Below the pieces are notes generated by a model. That model saw only the letters and a list, made by a program, of their open reading frames with translations, did not search any database and was not told the origin of the DNA. Shown piece by piece: positions 36,139 through 45,014 of a DNA stretch of 64,000 bases. This DNA comes from Huiozyma naganishii CBS 8797 (lineage: Eukaryota > Ascomycota > Saccharomycetes > Saccharomycetales > Saccharomycetaceae). The stretch spans positions 186,001 through 250,000 of the forward strand of contig NC_035932.1 in assembly GCF_000348985.1 (NCBI RefSeq), in the 5' to 3' direction. Made by a program: the position numbers and the translations under genes. Each line of letters starts with the position of its first letter. Within the stretch, counting starts at the first letter, position 1.

Positions 36139-38928
36139 CTAAATGGCAAACGCATCATTCCCGTCCATAATTTTGATCCTGTTCACGGCGTTTTTTGAGA
36201 TAATGAATAAGATAGCGTGACCTGCAAGTTTGTTAACAGGGTTTCCAGGAAGGTAAACATAGTCTAGACCAACTATATTAAAGTAAGGAAAATTGACATC
36301 GTCAATTTCACACACATTTGCCCTGTGGGTGCTTGAATGGAAAACTGTATCTCTGAAGCATACATTTCCTGCCTCCAGGTTATGAGGATCCTGCGACTTC
36401 CATCCGAAAATATACTCTTGTCTAAACGAATATATCCCCATGTACTCCGTTAATCTTAGCAAAGACACTAAACCCAGTTGTGATGCAACGACGACACACT
36501 GTAACTCTGGTATATGACACACAAAATTGATTCTGTTCAGAGCCGATGCTATCAGCTCTTCGGAACACAGTGATACGTTCTTTATCGGGAAGATGTCATT
36601 ATAGGTAAAAGATGTTATAATCAGAGGATCTGGTTTGAGAAGATAAATTCTGTCTTCCGTCGTGACCAATAGGAAATCGTTTTCGTGTTTCTTCAGGGTA
36701 TAGCCCTTGCATCGCGACACGGACTCGGTGCAAACGTTTTCTAGAAGGAAAGGTATTTTTATAACGTGGTTGTGGACAGACCACTTTTGTTGTGTCGCAT
36801 AATCACTATCGTCGAAGATGTGTTCTCCTGCTGATGTCATCGCCGGATCCACAAGATCTATGTCATTTTCGTTATATCGATTAGTCGCGAATTTAGACCA
36901 GCCGGGAATATTGTTCCTGTCCACGTACGGAGACATTGCAGTTACCATGCCATATATGCTCGGATAGCCTGCTGCTATTCGCCCATGAGGCACAGGACAA
37001 TATGTTAGTCGATGTATCTGTTGAAGGTCATAAGCCGCCTTCTGATCCTCCCACTCTCCCTCAATTCTATAATCGTTACCTAAAAACTCACTGTCCTCAT
37101 TTTTACTGGAAAGCATAATGCGGTCGTCGTTTGCCGGATTGATCGGTCTTGCCGCTTCCCTTGGGTTCGGGCACCGCATCGGTTGACTCAGAGAGGCAAC
37201 TCGAAACCACCGAGGATACCTACATATATTGAGGCCAGTTAACTGCCGAAGTCCGCTATCAGATGCTTCATTGTAAGTATTATAAAAGTAGTCTGTCGAT
37301 GTGTCGAAGAAATGACCAGACTTGCAACGATCTTTACTTTTTTCTGGCAACTGATCCAATGGTACGGTTGGCTCGTTCCCGCTTGTGGTATTGGAATGCC
37401 ACGCTGTCATATTACCATCTGTGTCGAAAGTAGTAAATCTCAGATGTACTTTATTGGGGTCAACACCCATTTGGCATCGCAGCGACAGATCGGCGACGGG
37501 AACATTTAGCTGAGTTGTTAGGGTACCAATGCCCAGCTCTCCAGAGTTGTATAAGCTTGGAGGTTGGTGCTCCAGTATTGAACTATCCAAGACCATATTC
37601 CGCAATGTTTGCCGCTTAAAGGACTCTTGGAAGTTCAAGTTTAGGAGCTCAAATTGGGCCACCTTCTTAAAATGTTTCTTTTTGAGTGGAATGACTGTCC
37701 ATACTGGCGAGGCCAAAAACTGGATATCAGCTATCTCAACATCAATATTGTTTTGCGTAATGGTGTCCAAACGGATCTCGACTGTTGCGACATTACCATA
37801 AATCGATGTGTACGCCAATGTCACTCTTTGATCCCTTGCCGTGTCGTTCGGTATAAAAGTGACGCAGGGGACATTATGATTTGAGGGCAACTCTTCACAC
37901 GGCGTAATTCCATGAAAGTCTTCTGAGAAGGCAAAAAGTGATACTCCCGGGCCATTGTGGCCCACTGCTATGAGCACGATGTTATCCGTACAGTACGTAT
38001 CCACACTCCAACAACTTTCTTTACTCCTAAAGATAGCAAGAGGCTCCTGGACAAGGTTTGACACATCTCTGTAAGTGTCCCTAAACAATATTTGTTTCTC
38101 AAATAAGAAACTTAAAGTCTCCAAGTCAAACAGCAGAACGAGCCCAGCATCGGTACATACAGCGAGAACATCTCTTTCAAAAAATTTGCACACTTTGATA
38201 AAGTTGATCTCCTGCTTTAGCCCGCTGGTAGCGACACGGTCACGATCTATCATGTTAAACATCTGAGAAGTCATAAACACTGACCACCGGACAGCGCATT
38301 TAGATTTCTGATAATTGTCCCTCACATATCCACTTTTTGGGATTGAGTCCAATATAACGATGTCAATGTCGTACGTACTGGCAAAGAATCCGCACTTCCC
38401 GTATACGGCAAAAAGGTTGTTCTTGAAAGTGACGTTAAACATCTCATCATGGTCTTCTTGTATTGTTATAGGCGGCTCTATAGTTTCCGCCAGCAGTCTA
38501 TACTGCGCCGGCAGCAGCAACTCTGCAGGGCTCTGTAGTCCCGTGGATGACCATACGGGTTCGAAGTCCGCTGGGTCTTCGCTTCGAATGTATTTCACTA
38601 AATCCTCGCCGTATTCAGTCAATGCGACAGCTTTATTGACCCTCACGCTGTACATTTCCTCTAAGAGGAAGTCGCTCTTCGCATCAATTGTCTGCTTATA
38701 GTTAGCTCTTTCAGGTTTCTCCTTCACGATGTCAAACTTCTGAACTGGCTGGTTGCCCTTCATATGCCCGTTATTCTGCACAAAATAGTGCACATCGGCA
38801 ATATCATCCCTGCAGACCCATGGAGCAATAAGCCTGTTATACAGCCAGTTCTGGAATCGCCGTTGAACACTGGTCTCCATTGGACAGTGTCCCTCTTCGG
38901 GCTGTCTCTGCAAGACGTATGCGTTCAT
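36139..38928 (-). CDS. CRT10: Crt10, regulator of ribonucleotide reductase genes
   Basis: A 929-residue protein (S. cerevisiae YOL063C, 957) with no catalytic motif I recognise. Its composition of short hydrophobic strands separated by polar loops suits a beta-propeller-like fold, for example the repeated strand patterns around residues 240-300 and 740-830. In S. cerevisiae, Crt10 represses RNR2 and RNR3 and links to the Rtt101 ubiquitin ligase; that role is taken from the orthologue. Identification rests on length, general resemblance and its place between MET22 and APM4 in S. cerevisiae order (interrupted here by DBP10-PRP9-ARP2). It is convergent with ARP2. Start ATG at 38926-38928. Confidence 0.82.
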   Translation of the reverse strand: MNAYVLQRQPEEGHCPMETSVQRRFQNWLYNRLIAPWVCRDDIADVHYFVQNNGHMKGNQPVQKFDIVKEKPERANYKQTIDAKSDFLLEEMYSVRVNKAVALTEYGEDLVKYIRSEDPADFEPVWSSTGLQSPAELLLPAQYRLLAETIEPPITIQEDHDEMFNVTFKNNLFAVYGKCGFFASTYDIDIVILDSIPKSGYVRDNYQKSKCAVRWSVFMTSQMFNMIDRDRVATSGLKQEINFIKVCKFFERDVLAVCTDAGLVLLFDLETLSFLFEKQILFRDTYRDVSNLVQEPLAIFRSKESCWSVDTYCTDNIVLIAVGHNGPGVSLFAFSEDFHGITPCEELPSNHNVPCVTFIPNDTARDQRVTLAYTSIYGNVATVEIRLDTITQNNIDVEIADIQFLASPVWTVIPLKKKHFKKVAQFELLNLNFQESFKRQTLRNMVLDSSILEHQPPSLYNSGELGIGTLTTQLNVPVADLSLRCQMGVDPNKVHLRFTTFDTDGNMTAWHSNTTSGNEPTVPLDQLPEKSKDRCKSGHFFDTSTDYFYNTYNEASDSGLRQLTGLNICRYPRWFRVASLSQPMRCPNPREAARPINPANDDRIMLSSKNEDSEFLGNDYRIEGEWEDQKAAYDLQQIHRLTYCPVPHGRIAAGYPSIYGMVTAMSPYVDRNNIPGWSKFATNRYNENDIDLVDPAMTSAGEHIFDDSDYATQQKWSVHNHVIKIPFLLENVCTESVSRCKGYTLKKHENDFLLVTTEDRIYLLKPDPLIITSFTYNDIFPIKNVSLCSEELIASALNRINFVCHIPELQCVVVASQLGLVSLLRLTEYMGIYSFRQEYIFGWKSQDPHNLEAGNVCFRDTVFHSSTHRANVCEIDDVNFPYFNIVGLDYVYLPGNPVNKLAGHAILFIISKNAVNRIKIMDGNDAFAI

Positions 38929-38993
38929 CGATTATGTAAACTGCTTTAAAGAATAAATTAATGACGGAATGCGCTTTGTATGTAAGAAGTAGT

Positions 38994-39078
38994 ATGAACA
39001 GTAGTGCGATGATGTGTGTGTNNNNNNNNNNNNNNNNNNNNTACGATGAACAGTAGTGCGATGATGTGTGTGTGTGTG
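38994..39078. repeat. Direct 28-base repeat flanking an assembly gap
   Basis: A 28-base unit (ATGAACAGTAGTGCGATGAT followed by GT repeats) at 38994-39021 recurs identically at 39046-39073 and runs on into more GT. Between the copies are 20 N. This looks like a collapsed tandem array or TG microsatellite that the assembly did not resolve. It lies between the CRT10 start and APM4 stop. Confidence 0.85.
39022..39041. other. Run of 20 N (assembly gap)
   Basis: Twenty undetermined bases, probably a placeholder length, between two copies of the same repeat. No coding sequence is interrupted. Confidence 0.99.
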
Positions 39079-39094
39079 GGCCCGTGGGCACACC

Positions 39095-40519
39095 TCAGTA
39101 ACGTACCTCGTAGGATCCAGAGTGTGACACATACTTGATCCACTTCACTGTCTTGAATTTGGTGTTGTTGTTGTGCTTGTCGAGCACGGTAAAGTACCTC
39201 ACTACGAGGCCCGTGTTGCTGTACATCAAGATCTCGAAGTCCAAAGAGATGGGCGGCCGCGACCACTGCTGCAGTGCAAGCTGTGTGGTGTCCCTTGTGG
39301 GCACTGTTATAGCACTGAGTTTGTTCTCCGTGAGCCCGTTATACTTGTGGAACTTCCACACCATTGCGTTCTCCTCGGGCAGGAACTTGCAGTTCCCGTT
39401 TGAGACGTTGATCTTACAGTCGAGTGTCCCCGGGGGCACTGGGATCCTCATGGTGACGTTCTTCGCGGACAGTTTCCCCGGGAACAGCGACTTGATCGTG
39501 ACTCTGTAGTCTGTTTCGTTGTTCGCTGTCGGGATGACCATCGACGTCACTTTAAAGGGCAAGTTGAGGTTATCCCTGACATGATACTTCATTAGCTCAA
39601 TGGTCCCCTCTGGCGGGGTGAACCTGATGATCCTGTCGCGGTCGAATCTCTCCAGGGAGACGCACTGGTGGAACTTGCAGTCTCTGAGGAGCACGGTCCC
39701 GACGTGTGCGTTCTTCATTTCGAGGTTTGTGCCCTGTGTCTCCTTGGACCGCAGCGGGTCCCATTTGGAGTTGCTCGAGTTGTCCGTGCTCAGGGAGTCG
39801 TTCAGACCGAACTGGCATACCGCTGCACCTTCCAGTTTCGTCGTCAAGTCGATCCCACCGTCGACGTACGCCTTGAGGATGGACCCGTCTTTCGAAACGA
39901 GGATGCTGATAGACTCCTGCACGACCATGACGATCTCGTTCCTCTTGAGCTGCGCGCCGTCCCCCGTTGCGTGCGGCAGAATGCTGATCCCGCCCGGGTT
40001 GCTCGCCCTATGGAGCAGCTGTGGGAACGCGTGCCCGAATGCCCCCGTCGAGGTCGTCGTTTGCTGTTGTCTAGCGTCCGCTCTGACATCGACCGGCGAC
40101 ATCGCGGGTTTCACGGACATCGCGCTGATGATCCTGTGCGGGTCCGTCTCTGAGGGGATCCCTCCCCCCTCGACCATAGTATCAAGCAACTCCCACGCTA
40201 GCATGAACTCCTCCTTGAGAACCTCCTCTGAGTCCAGTCTGTACGCGGCGAGCATCGTTGCGAACTTGTACAGAAACTCCCATGTGGCCGCGCTGTTCTC
40301 GTTGTTCCTGCTGACGGAGACCACCCAGAGCCCCTCCCCTGGTGTCCTCACGTAATGGAACGTCGTGGACCCGAGTGTGAGGATGGGGGACCGCACGTCC
40401 AGGCTGTTGATGACCTGTACCCTGAAGATATCGCCGACGGACCGTTTCAAAGTGGGTTTGAACATCTTGGAAACGATCAATTCCCCGCGAGCGGAGTAAA
40501 CCAGCACTGCGTTGATCAT
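39095..40519 (-). CDS. APM4: Apm4, mu subunit of the AP-2 clathrin adaptor
   Basis: A 474-residue protein (S. cerevisiae YOL062C, 491). The N-terminal longin-like domain begins MINAVLVYSARGELIVSKMF, typical of AP-2 mu subunits. The C-terminal mu-homology domain begins near residue 195 (KRNEIVMVVQESISILVSKDG) and ends with WIKYVSHSGSYEVRY, matching the family end. It recognises sorting signals in cargo for endocytosis and, in yeast, responds to the cell-wall sensor Mid2. It is divergent from PRS5, with 220 bases between the two ATGs. Confidence 0.96.
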   Translation of the reverse strand: MINAVLVYSARGELIVSKMFKPTLKRSVGDIFRVQVINSLDVRSPILTLGSTTFHYVRTPGEGLWVVSVSRNNENSAATWEFLYKFATMLAAYRLDSEEVLKEEFMLAWELLDTMVEGGGIPSETDPHRIISAMSVKPAMSPVDVRADARQQQTTTSTGAFGHAFPQLLHRASNPGGISILPHATGDGAQLKRNEIVMVVQESISILVSKDGSILKAYVDGGIDLTTKLEGAAVCQFGLNDSLSTDNSSNSKWDPLRSKETQGTNLEMKNAHVGTVLLRDCKFHQCVSLERFDRDRIIRFTPPEGTIELMKYHVRDNLNLPFKVTSMVIPTANNETDYRVTIKSLFPGKLSAKNVTMRIPVPPGTLDCKINVSNGNCKFLPEENAMVWKFHKYNGLTENKLSAITVPTRDTTQLALQQWSRPPISLDFEILMYSNTGLVVRYFTVLDKHNNNTKFKTVKWIKYVSHSGSYEVRY

Positions 40520-40740
40520 GCGGGATGCAGAAGCGAGAGACGGCCAGGGTGATGCAATGGGTAGTGCGATGGTTCTTAGTGGTGGGTATTGGGGGACCCT
40601 TTCCTATATTGAATCGATGAAATTTCAGGAAAGTGAAAAATTTTTTGACGATTGGAAAGTTTCAAGCGATGAGGTCGTGAGGGAGGGGGAACAGTTGGTG
40701 AAGAGTAGTGTTGAGACTGGAGGAGAAGTCGAGGATTGGC

Positions 40741-42192
40741 ATGAGCAACAATCTGGTTATATTTGGTGGCGACTCGCACCCGAAGTTGGTGGCGCAGATC
40801 TGCGCGCAGTTGGACGTGCAGCCGTCGAAAGTGGAGCTTGGGAAGTTTTCGAACGGGGAGACGAGCATTGCCGTGAAGTCGTCAGTGCGTGAGAAGGATG
40901 TTTATGTGATCCAGAGTGGGTGTGGCCACGTGAATGACACTTTCATGCAGTTGCTGATCCTGATCAGTGCGTGCAAGTCTGCGTCCGCGTCGCGGGTCAC
41001 CGCTGTGATCCCGTACTTCTGTTACTCTAGACAACCAGATATCCCGTACACTGCGAAGGGTGCGCCCATAATTTCTCAACGGAAGAGCAGTGGGTCAGCC
41101 TCCGCCTCCACGCCCGCAGCGACCCCAACTGCTGGTGGCAAGACTGTCACGACGACGCAGAGACCAGGTGCTGACTCGCCCTTCAAGTCTCTCGACAGTG
41201 CGATACGATCGACGATCCAGTCCCCCACTCCCGTGAGACCACCACCAACCACTGTAGGGTCCTCACGGATCCCGATGATCCCCGAGGGCGGGAAGTTAAA
41301 CCGGAGCGGTGGCCAGCAAACCCCTCAGCCACCGTCCTCTACATCTGCTGAGGCGGAGGAGTTATTCAACGCGCAGAACGCAGGGTACAAACTGTGGGTT
41401 GTTCAAGCTGGGACTTTGATTGCGAACCTGCTGACTGCTGCTGGAGCAGACCACGTCATCACTATGGACCTCCACGACCGTCAATTCCCTGGGTTCTTCG
41501 ACGTCCCCGTGGACAACCTGTACTGTAAGCCGCTGGTGCAGAACTACATCCACCACTGTATCCCCGGGTACCGTGACGCAGTTGTTGTTTCACCGGATGC
41601 CGGTGGTGCGAAGCGGGCCACCGCTGTCGCAGACGCGTTGGAACTATCCTTTGCGATGATCCACAAGGAGAGACGGTCGCAACTGTTGAAGGGTCCACCT
41701 GACGCTACTCTGACCAGTGGTGCAGACATCCCCTCGAAACCTCTGTTGCAGCACAACCCACCGCCCGCGGGGGCCCCCGCCTTACACAGGTCTGGTTCTA
41801 GCAGTTCTGTATCCTCTGCTTCGTCATCCAAGTTTGTACAAACGACGATGATAGTCGGGGACGTGCGTGGTAAGACGTGCATCCTCGTAGACGATCTCGT
41901 GGACACCTCGTACACGATCACTCGTGCCGCCGTGCTACTAAAGGATCAGGGCGCTACTGCCGTGTACGCCATCGCCACACACGGTGTTTTCTCAGGGGAC
42001 GCGCTAGAGCGGATCAAGCGGTCACCCATAGACAAGATTGTGGTTTCCAATACGATCCCGCAGGAACGCACGCTGGCCGTCTTGGGCAAGCACCGCGTCG
42101 ACATCCTCGACGTCTCGCGCGTGTTCGGCGAGGCCATCCGCCGTATCCACAACGGTGAGTCGATCTCGATGCTGTTCGAGTACGGCTGGTGA
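40741..42192 (+). CDS. PRS5: Prs5, phosphoribosyl pyrophosphate synthetase subunit with two insertions
   Basis: A 483-residue PRPP synthetase subunit (S. cerevisiae Prs5, 496). Core motifs: [12 protein letters not shown] at the start, [27 protein letters not shown] and the PRPP loop [11 protein letters not shown]. Two segments unrelated to the enzyme fold interrupt it: about 115-215, rich in Ser, Thr, Pro and Ala, and about 313-368, ending in a Ser-rich stretch. S. cerevisiae Prs5 also has two such non-homologous regions, tied to its link with cell-wall integrity signalling. It supplies PRPP for nucleotides, His and Trp with Prs1-Prs4. The ATG at 40741 precedes the conserved start; a GTG upstream is ignored. 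Confidence 0.95.
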   Translation: MSNNLVIFGGDSHPKLVAQICAQLDVQPSKVELGKFSNGETSIAVKSSVREKDVYVIQSGCGHVNDTFMQLLILISACKSASASRVTAVIPYFCYSRQPDIPYTAKGAPIISQRKSSGSASASTPAATPTAGGKTVTTTQRPGADSPFKSLDSAIRSTIQSPTPVRPPPTTVGSSRIPMIPEGGKLNRSGGQQTPQPPSSTSAEAEELFNAQNAGYKLWVVQAGTLIANLLTAAGADHVITMDLHDRQFPGFFDVPVDNLYCKPLVQNYIHHCIPGYRDAVVVSPDAGGAKRATAVADALELSFAMIHKERRSQLLKGPPDATLTSGADIPSKPLLQHNPPPAGAPALHRSGSSSSVSSASSSKFVQTTMIVGDVRGKTCILVDDLVDTSYTITRAAVLLKDQGATAVYAIATHGVFSGDALERIKRSPIDKIVVSNTIPQERTLAVLGKHRVDILDVSRVFGEAIRRIHNGESISMLFEYGW

Positions 42193-43259
42193 GGCGTCGT
42201 GCTGCAACCACTACCACTACATAATAAACACACTACACATACAGATGACGTGCGGGCCAGGGACAGCTTACCGCATCCGAGCAGTCCAGGAACGGAGAAG
42301 CCGAGAAACCGAGAAAGCAGCAGGCCGGGTAGACCTGGTGCGGAATCACGTGTTTGTGCTGCGGAATTGCAGACTGGGGGGAAACACAATAGAGCACATT
42401 TACCTATATACCTTTTGGACAGGGCGTGCACTGCAAGTGCTGTCACAGTCTATGGGGACTGCCCACCACCATCACTGTTATCCCGGTTGGGCAACTACTA
42501 CACAACAAGAAATGCTCGTGTGTGTTTTTAGCACTCAGTCATCCTGTCACGTGACTGCTCTTCAAATTAGACCTGGTGCGGTGTTGCAAAAATTCAATTC
42601 CTCCGGAGAAAATTGCCAAAAATTTCAATCCCTGCTGTAGCACTTGAAATGCAAGGTCTGTGCAAAAGGTATATAGATAATAGCTTGTCCTTCACTGTGC
42701 AAGAAAGCAATGCGTTCCGGGTAATGGAAAACTGTCTCCAGTTGCGGTCCCCGTCCCGCACCAGGTCCACTGCACCACGTGACCCGCACCCACCCACCCA
42801 GCGTCCCCTCCCGCCCCCCGAAAGCGGATCTCGGAACCCCCGCCGCCCGGAAATCGGAGGGCGGGAATTCGCGCACGCCGCCGTCTGGGCGGGAGGGGGG
42901 CGTCACGCCACGACACGCCCGGCAGGGGCTCCCTCCCACGCGGGAAGATCCCGCCGCTCCCCACCGCCCCCTCTGCAAGAACCGTGTTGAGCTCAGCGCT
43001 CACTGCCCGCTTGCACTCGCCAGCTACAGCATCACGGCCCACTCTTCTCTCGCATCCCTCGCTGTTCCTCTCCCCCCAGAACCTTTATATAGCTCTGGGT
43101 AATACTTGCACATCTGGGAAAGTAGAATGCGCTTTGCACGTTCAGTAGTGGCACGGTCGCAATGTGTGGTTCTCACTTCCCCCGTAATTGACACTCTCTG
43201 TGCCTTGACACCTTGCTCATTCTCCTACATACACCTACAAAAGCACCAGCCACCATTAA
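42193..43259. other. Long GC-rich promoter region of the GPD gene
   Basis: About 1.07 kb. The left half is ordinary intergenic DNA with CACGTG at 42548-42553. The right half (about 42770-42990) is extremely GC-rich with CACGTG at 42776-42781, a CACCCACCCA (Rap1-like) stretch, three stress-type CCCCT/AGGGG elements and a TATATA box near 43086. Open frames here have no conserved sequence. Confidence 0.6.
42805..42972. promoter_or_regulatory. Three stress-response elements (CCCCT) upstream of GPD
   Basis: CCCCT at 42805-42809, AGGGG at 42924-42928 and CCCCT at 42968-42972. These are Msn2/Msn4-type sites, 290-455 bases from the start codon. S. cerevisiae GPD1 is induced by osmotic stress through Hog1 with such elements. 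In so GC-rich a stretch some may be chance. Confidence 0.45.
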
Positions 43260-44513
43260 ATGCCAGGTAAAGGTGAGAGTCATGCGCACGGCGACGAGCA
43301 GCCCGTTTCTGTCGTCGCCCTGCACAGGCATCCGTTCAGAGTGACCGTCATCGGGTCAGGAAACTGGGGGACCACCATCGCGAAAGTGGTCGCTGAAAAC
43401 ACGGCGCAGCACCCACACTTGTTCTGTAAGCAGGTCTCGATGTGGGTCTTCGACGAGAAGGTCGGCGACGAAATGCTCACGGAGATCATCAACACAAAGC
43501 ATCAGAACGTCAAGTACCTGCCCAACATCGACCTGCCCACGAACCTTGTTGCGAACCCGGACTTGATCGACTCCGTCCGCGACGCAGATATCCTCGTGTT
43601 CAACATCCCGCACCAGTTTCTGGGCCGCATCGTGGATCAGCTCAAGGGCCACGTTAAACCACACGTCCGTGCGATCTCGTGCCTCAAGGGGTTCGAGGTG
43701 GGCCGCAAGGGGGTCCAGCTGCTGTCCTCCTACATCACCGACGAGCTGGGGATCCAGTGTGGTGCTCTGTCCGGTGCAAACCTGGCCCCCGAGGTCGCCA
43801 AGGAACACTGGTCAGAGACCACAGTGGCGTACCAGCTGCCCAAGGATTTCCGCGGCGAGGGGTACGACGTCGACCACCGTGTTTTGAAAGTGCTGTTCCA
43901 TAGACCGTACTTCCACGTGAACGTGATCGACGACGTCGCGGGGATCTCCATCGCGGGGGCCCTCAAGAACGTTGTTGCGTTGGGGTGTGGGTTCGTCGAG
44001 GGGCTCGGGTGGGGGAACAACGCCGCAGCAGCGATCCAGCGTGTTGGGCTCGGTGAGATCATCAAATTCGGCCGTACTTTCTTCCCCGAGTGTAAAGTGG
44101 AGACTTACTACCAGGAGTCCGCCGGTGTCGCGGATTTGATCACTACGTGCTCCGGTGGCAGGAACGTGAAGGTCGCCAAGATGATGGCCAAGACGGGCAA
44201 GGACGCCTTCGAAGTGGAGCGGGACCTGCTGAACGGGCAGTCCGCGCAGGGCATCATCACGTGCAAGGAGGTCCACGAGTGGCTCGACACCTGCGAGATG
44301 ACCAAGGAGTACCCACTCTTCGAGGCCGTGTACCAGATCGTCTACAACGGCGTGCCCATGAAGAACCTGCCGGACCTCATCGAGGAACTGGACTCCTTCG
44401 TCACCGAGGACGACGACCTCTCAGGCAGCGACCTCTCCCGCAGCGACCTCTCCCGCAGCGACATCGCGGACGCGGCCGTCGTGGACAACGAGGGGCCACT
44501 GGTCGATGCCTAG
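43260..44513 (+). CDS. GPD1/GPD2: NAD-dependent glycerol-3-phosphate dehydrogenase with a repeat tail
   Basis: A 417-residue enzyme. The NAD loop VIGSGNWGTTIAK starts near residue 30. SCLKGFEVG, SGANLAPEVAKEHWSETTVAY and the catalytic-domain segment GALKNVVALGCGFVEGLGWG follow. It converts dihydroxyacetone phosphate to glycerol 3-phosphate for glycerol production and redox balance. The N-terminus before the Rossmann fold is only about 28 residues. It has no peroxisomal PTS2 signal and no Ser cluster like that phosphorylated in S. cerevisiae Gpd1. The C-terminus extends about 35 residues past the usual end with an acidic stretch and SDLSR repeats. ARG1 follows as in the S. cerevisiae GPD2 locus, so it sits in the GPD2 position. 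Confidence 0.96.
   Translation: MPGKGESHAHGDEQPVSVVALHRHPFRVTVIGSGNWGTTIAKVVAENTAQHPHLFCKQVSMWVFDEKVGDEMLTEIINTKHQNVKYLPNIDLPTNLVANPDLIDSVRDADILVFNIPHQFLGRIVDQLKGHVKPHVRAISCLKGFEVGRKGVQLLSSYITDELGIQCGALSGANLAPEVAKEHWSETTVAYQLPKDFRGEGYDVDHRVLKVLFHRPYFHVNVIDDVAGISIAGALKNVVALGCGFVEGLGWGNNAAAAIQRVGLGEIIKFGRTFFPECKVETYYQESAGVADLITTCSGGRNVKVAKMMAKTGKDAFEVERDLLNGQSAQGIITCKEVHEWLDTCEMTKEYPLFEAVYQIVYNGVPMKNLPDLIEELDSFVTEDDDLSGSDLSRSDLSRSDIADAAVVDNEGPLVDA
44427..44462 (+). repeat. 15-base in-frame tandem repeat in the GPD tail
   Basis: Two perfect copies of AGCGACCTCTCCCGC (44427-44441 and 44442-44456) and six bases of a third. They encode Ser-Asp-Leu-Ser-Arg units from residue 390. Confidence 0.9.
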
Positions 44514-45014
44514 ACACCCAGCACCAACCAACCACCCACTACATAACGACCACACTACACTACTAATATGTATAACGAACCAGAGTCTCACTTACGTTAC
44601 ACCCACAGCGCACAGCACACCGCCAGACGCTTATCGAACACTGGATAACAGCCTCGAGGCCGTGACGCATCGTCTCGTAAGCAGCGCACAGAAGCGGCCG
44701 CACAACCGCCGGGGTGCGTGTGATGCATGACTCACCGCTGCACAGAAAACACCGCAGAGGCCGCCCATTCTCGCCCAGCTTTTTCGGCGCCGCACGCAGC
44801 ACCTCGCTCTCTGTTTCACTTAAAGGACATTGGAACCCGCCGTCGTATATATATAGTGTGCGTGTGCGTGCTGAGCTCTCTTTCTCTTGCACTTAACGGT
44901 TACTTTCCGGTGCAACACTACAAGCACACTGCACTTTCCCTTTCCGGTCGCTTTCCATTTTTTGTGACACAAAATAAGAACACACACACACACACATACA
45001 CCACACTATTAACA
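44514..45014. other. Intergenic region GPD-ARG1
   Basis: About 500 bases holding the GPD 3' end and ARG1 promoter: TGACTCA at 44728-44734, a TATATATATA box at 44846-44855 and a CA repeat at 44981-44996 in the ARG1 leader. The ARG1 frame is open back to an ATG at 44727, upstream of the TATA box. Confidence 0.65.
44728..44734. promoter_or_regulatory. TGACTCA, Gcn4 site of ARG1
   Basis: An exact Gcn4 consensus, 287 bases upstream of the ARG1 ATG and about 115 bases before the TATA box. General amino-acid control of ARG1 through Gcn4 is known in S. cerevisiae. Confidence 0.75.
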
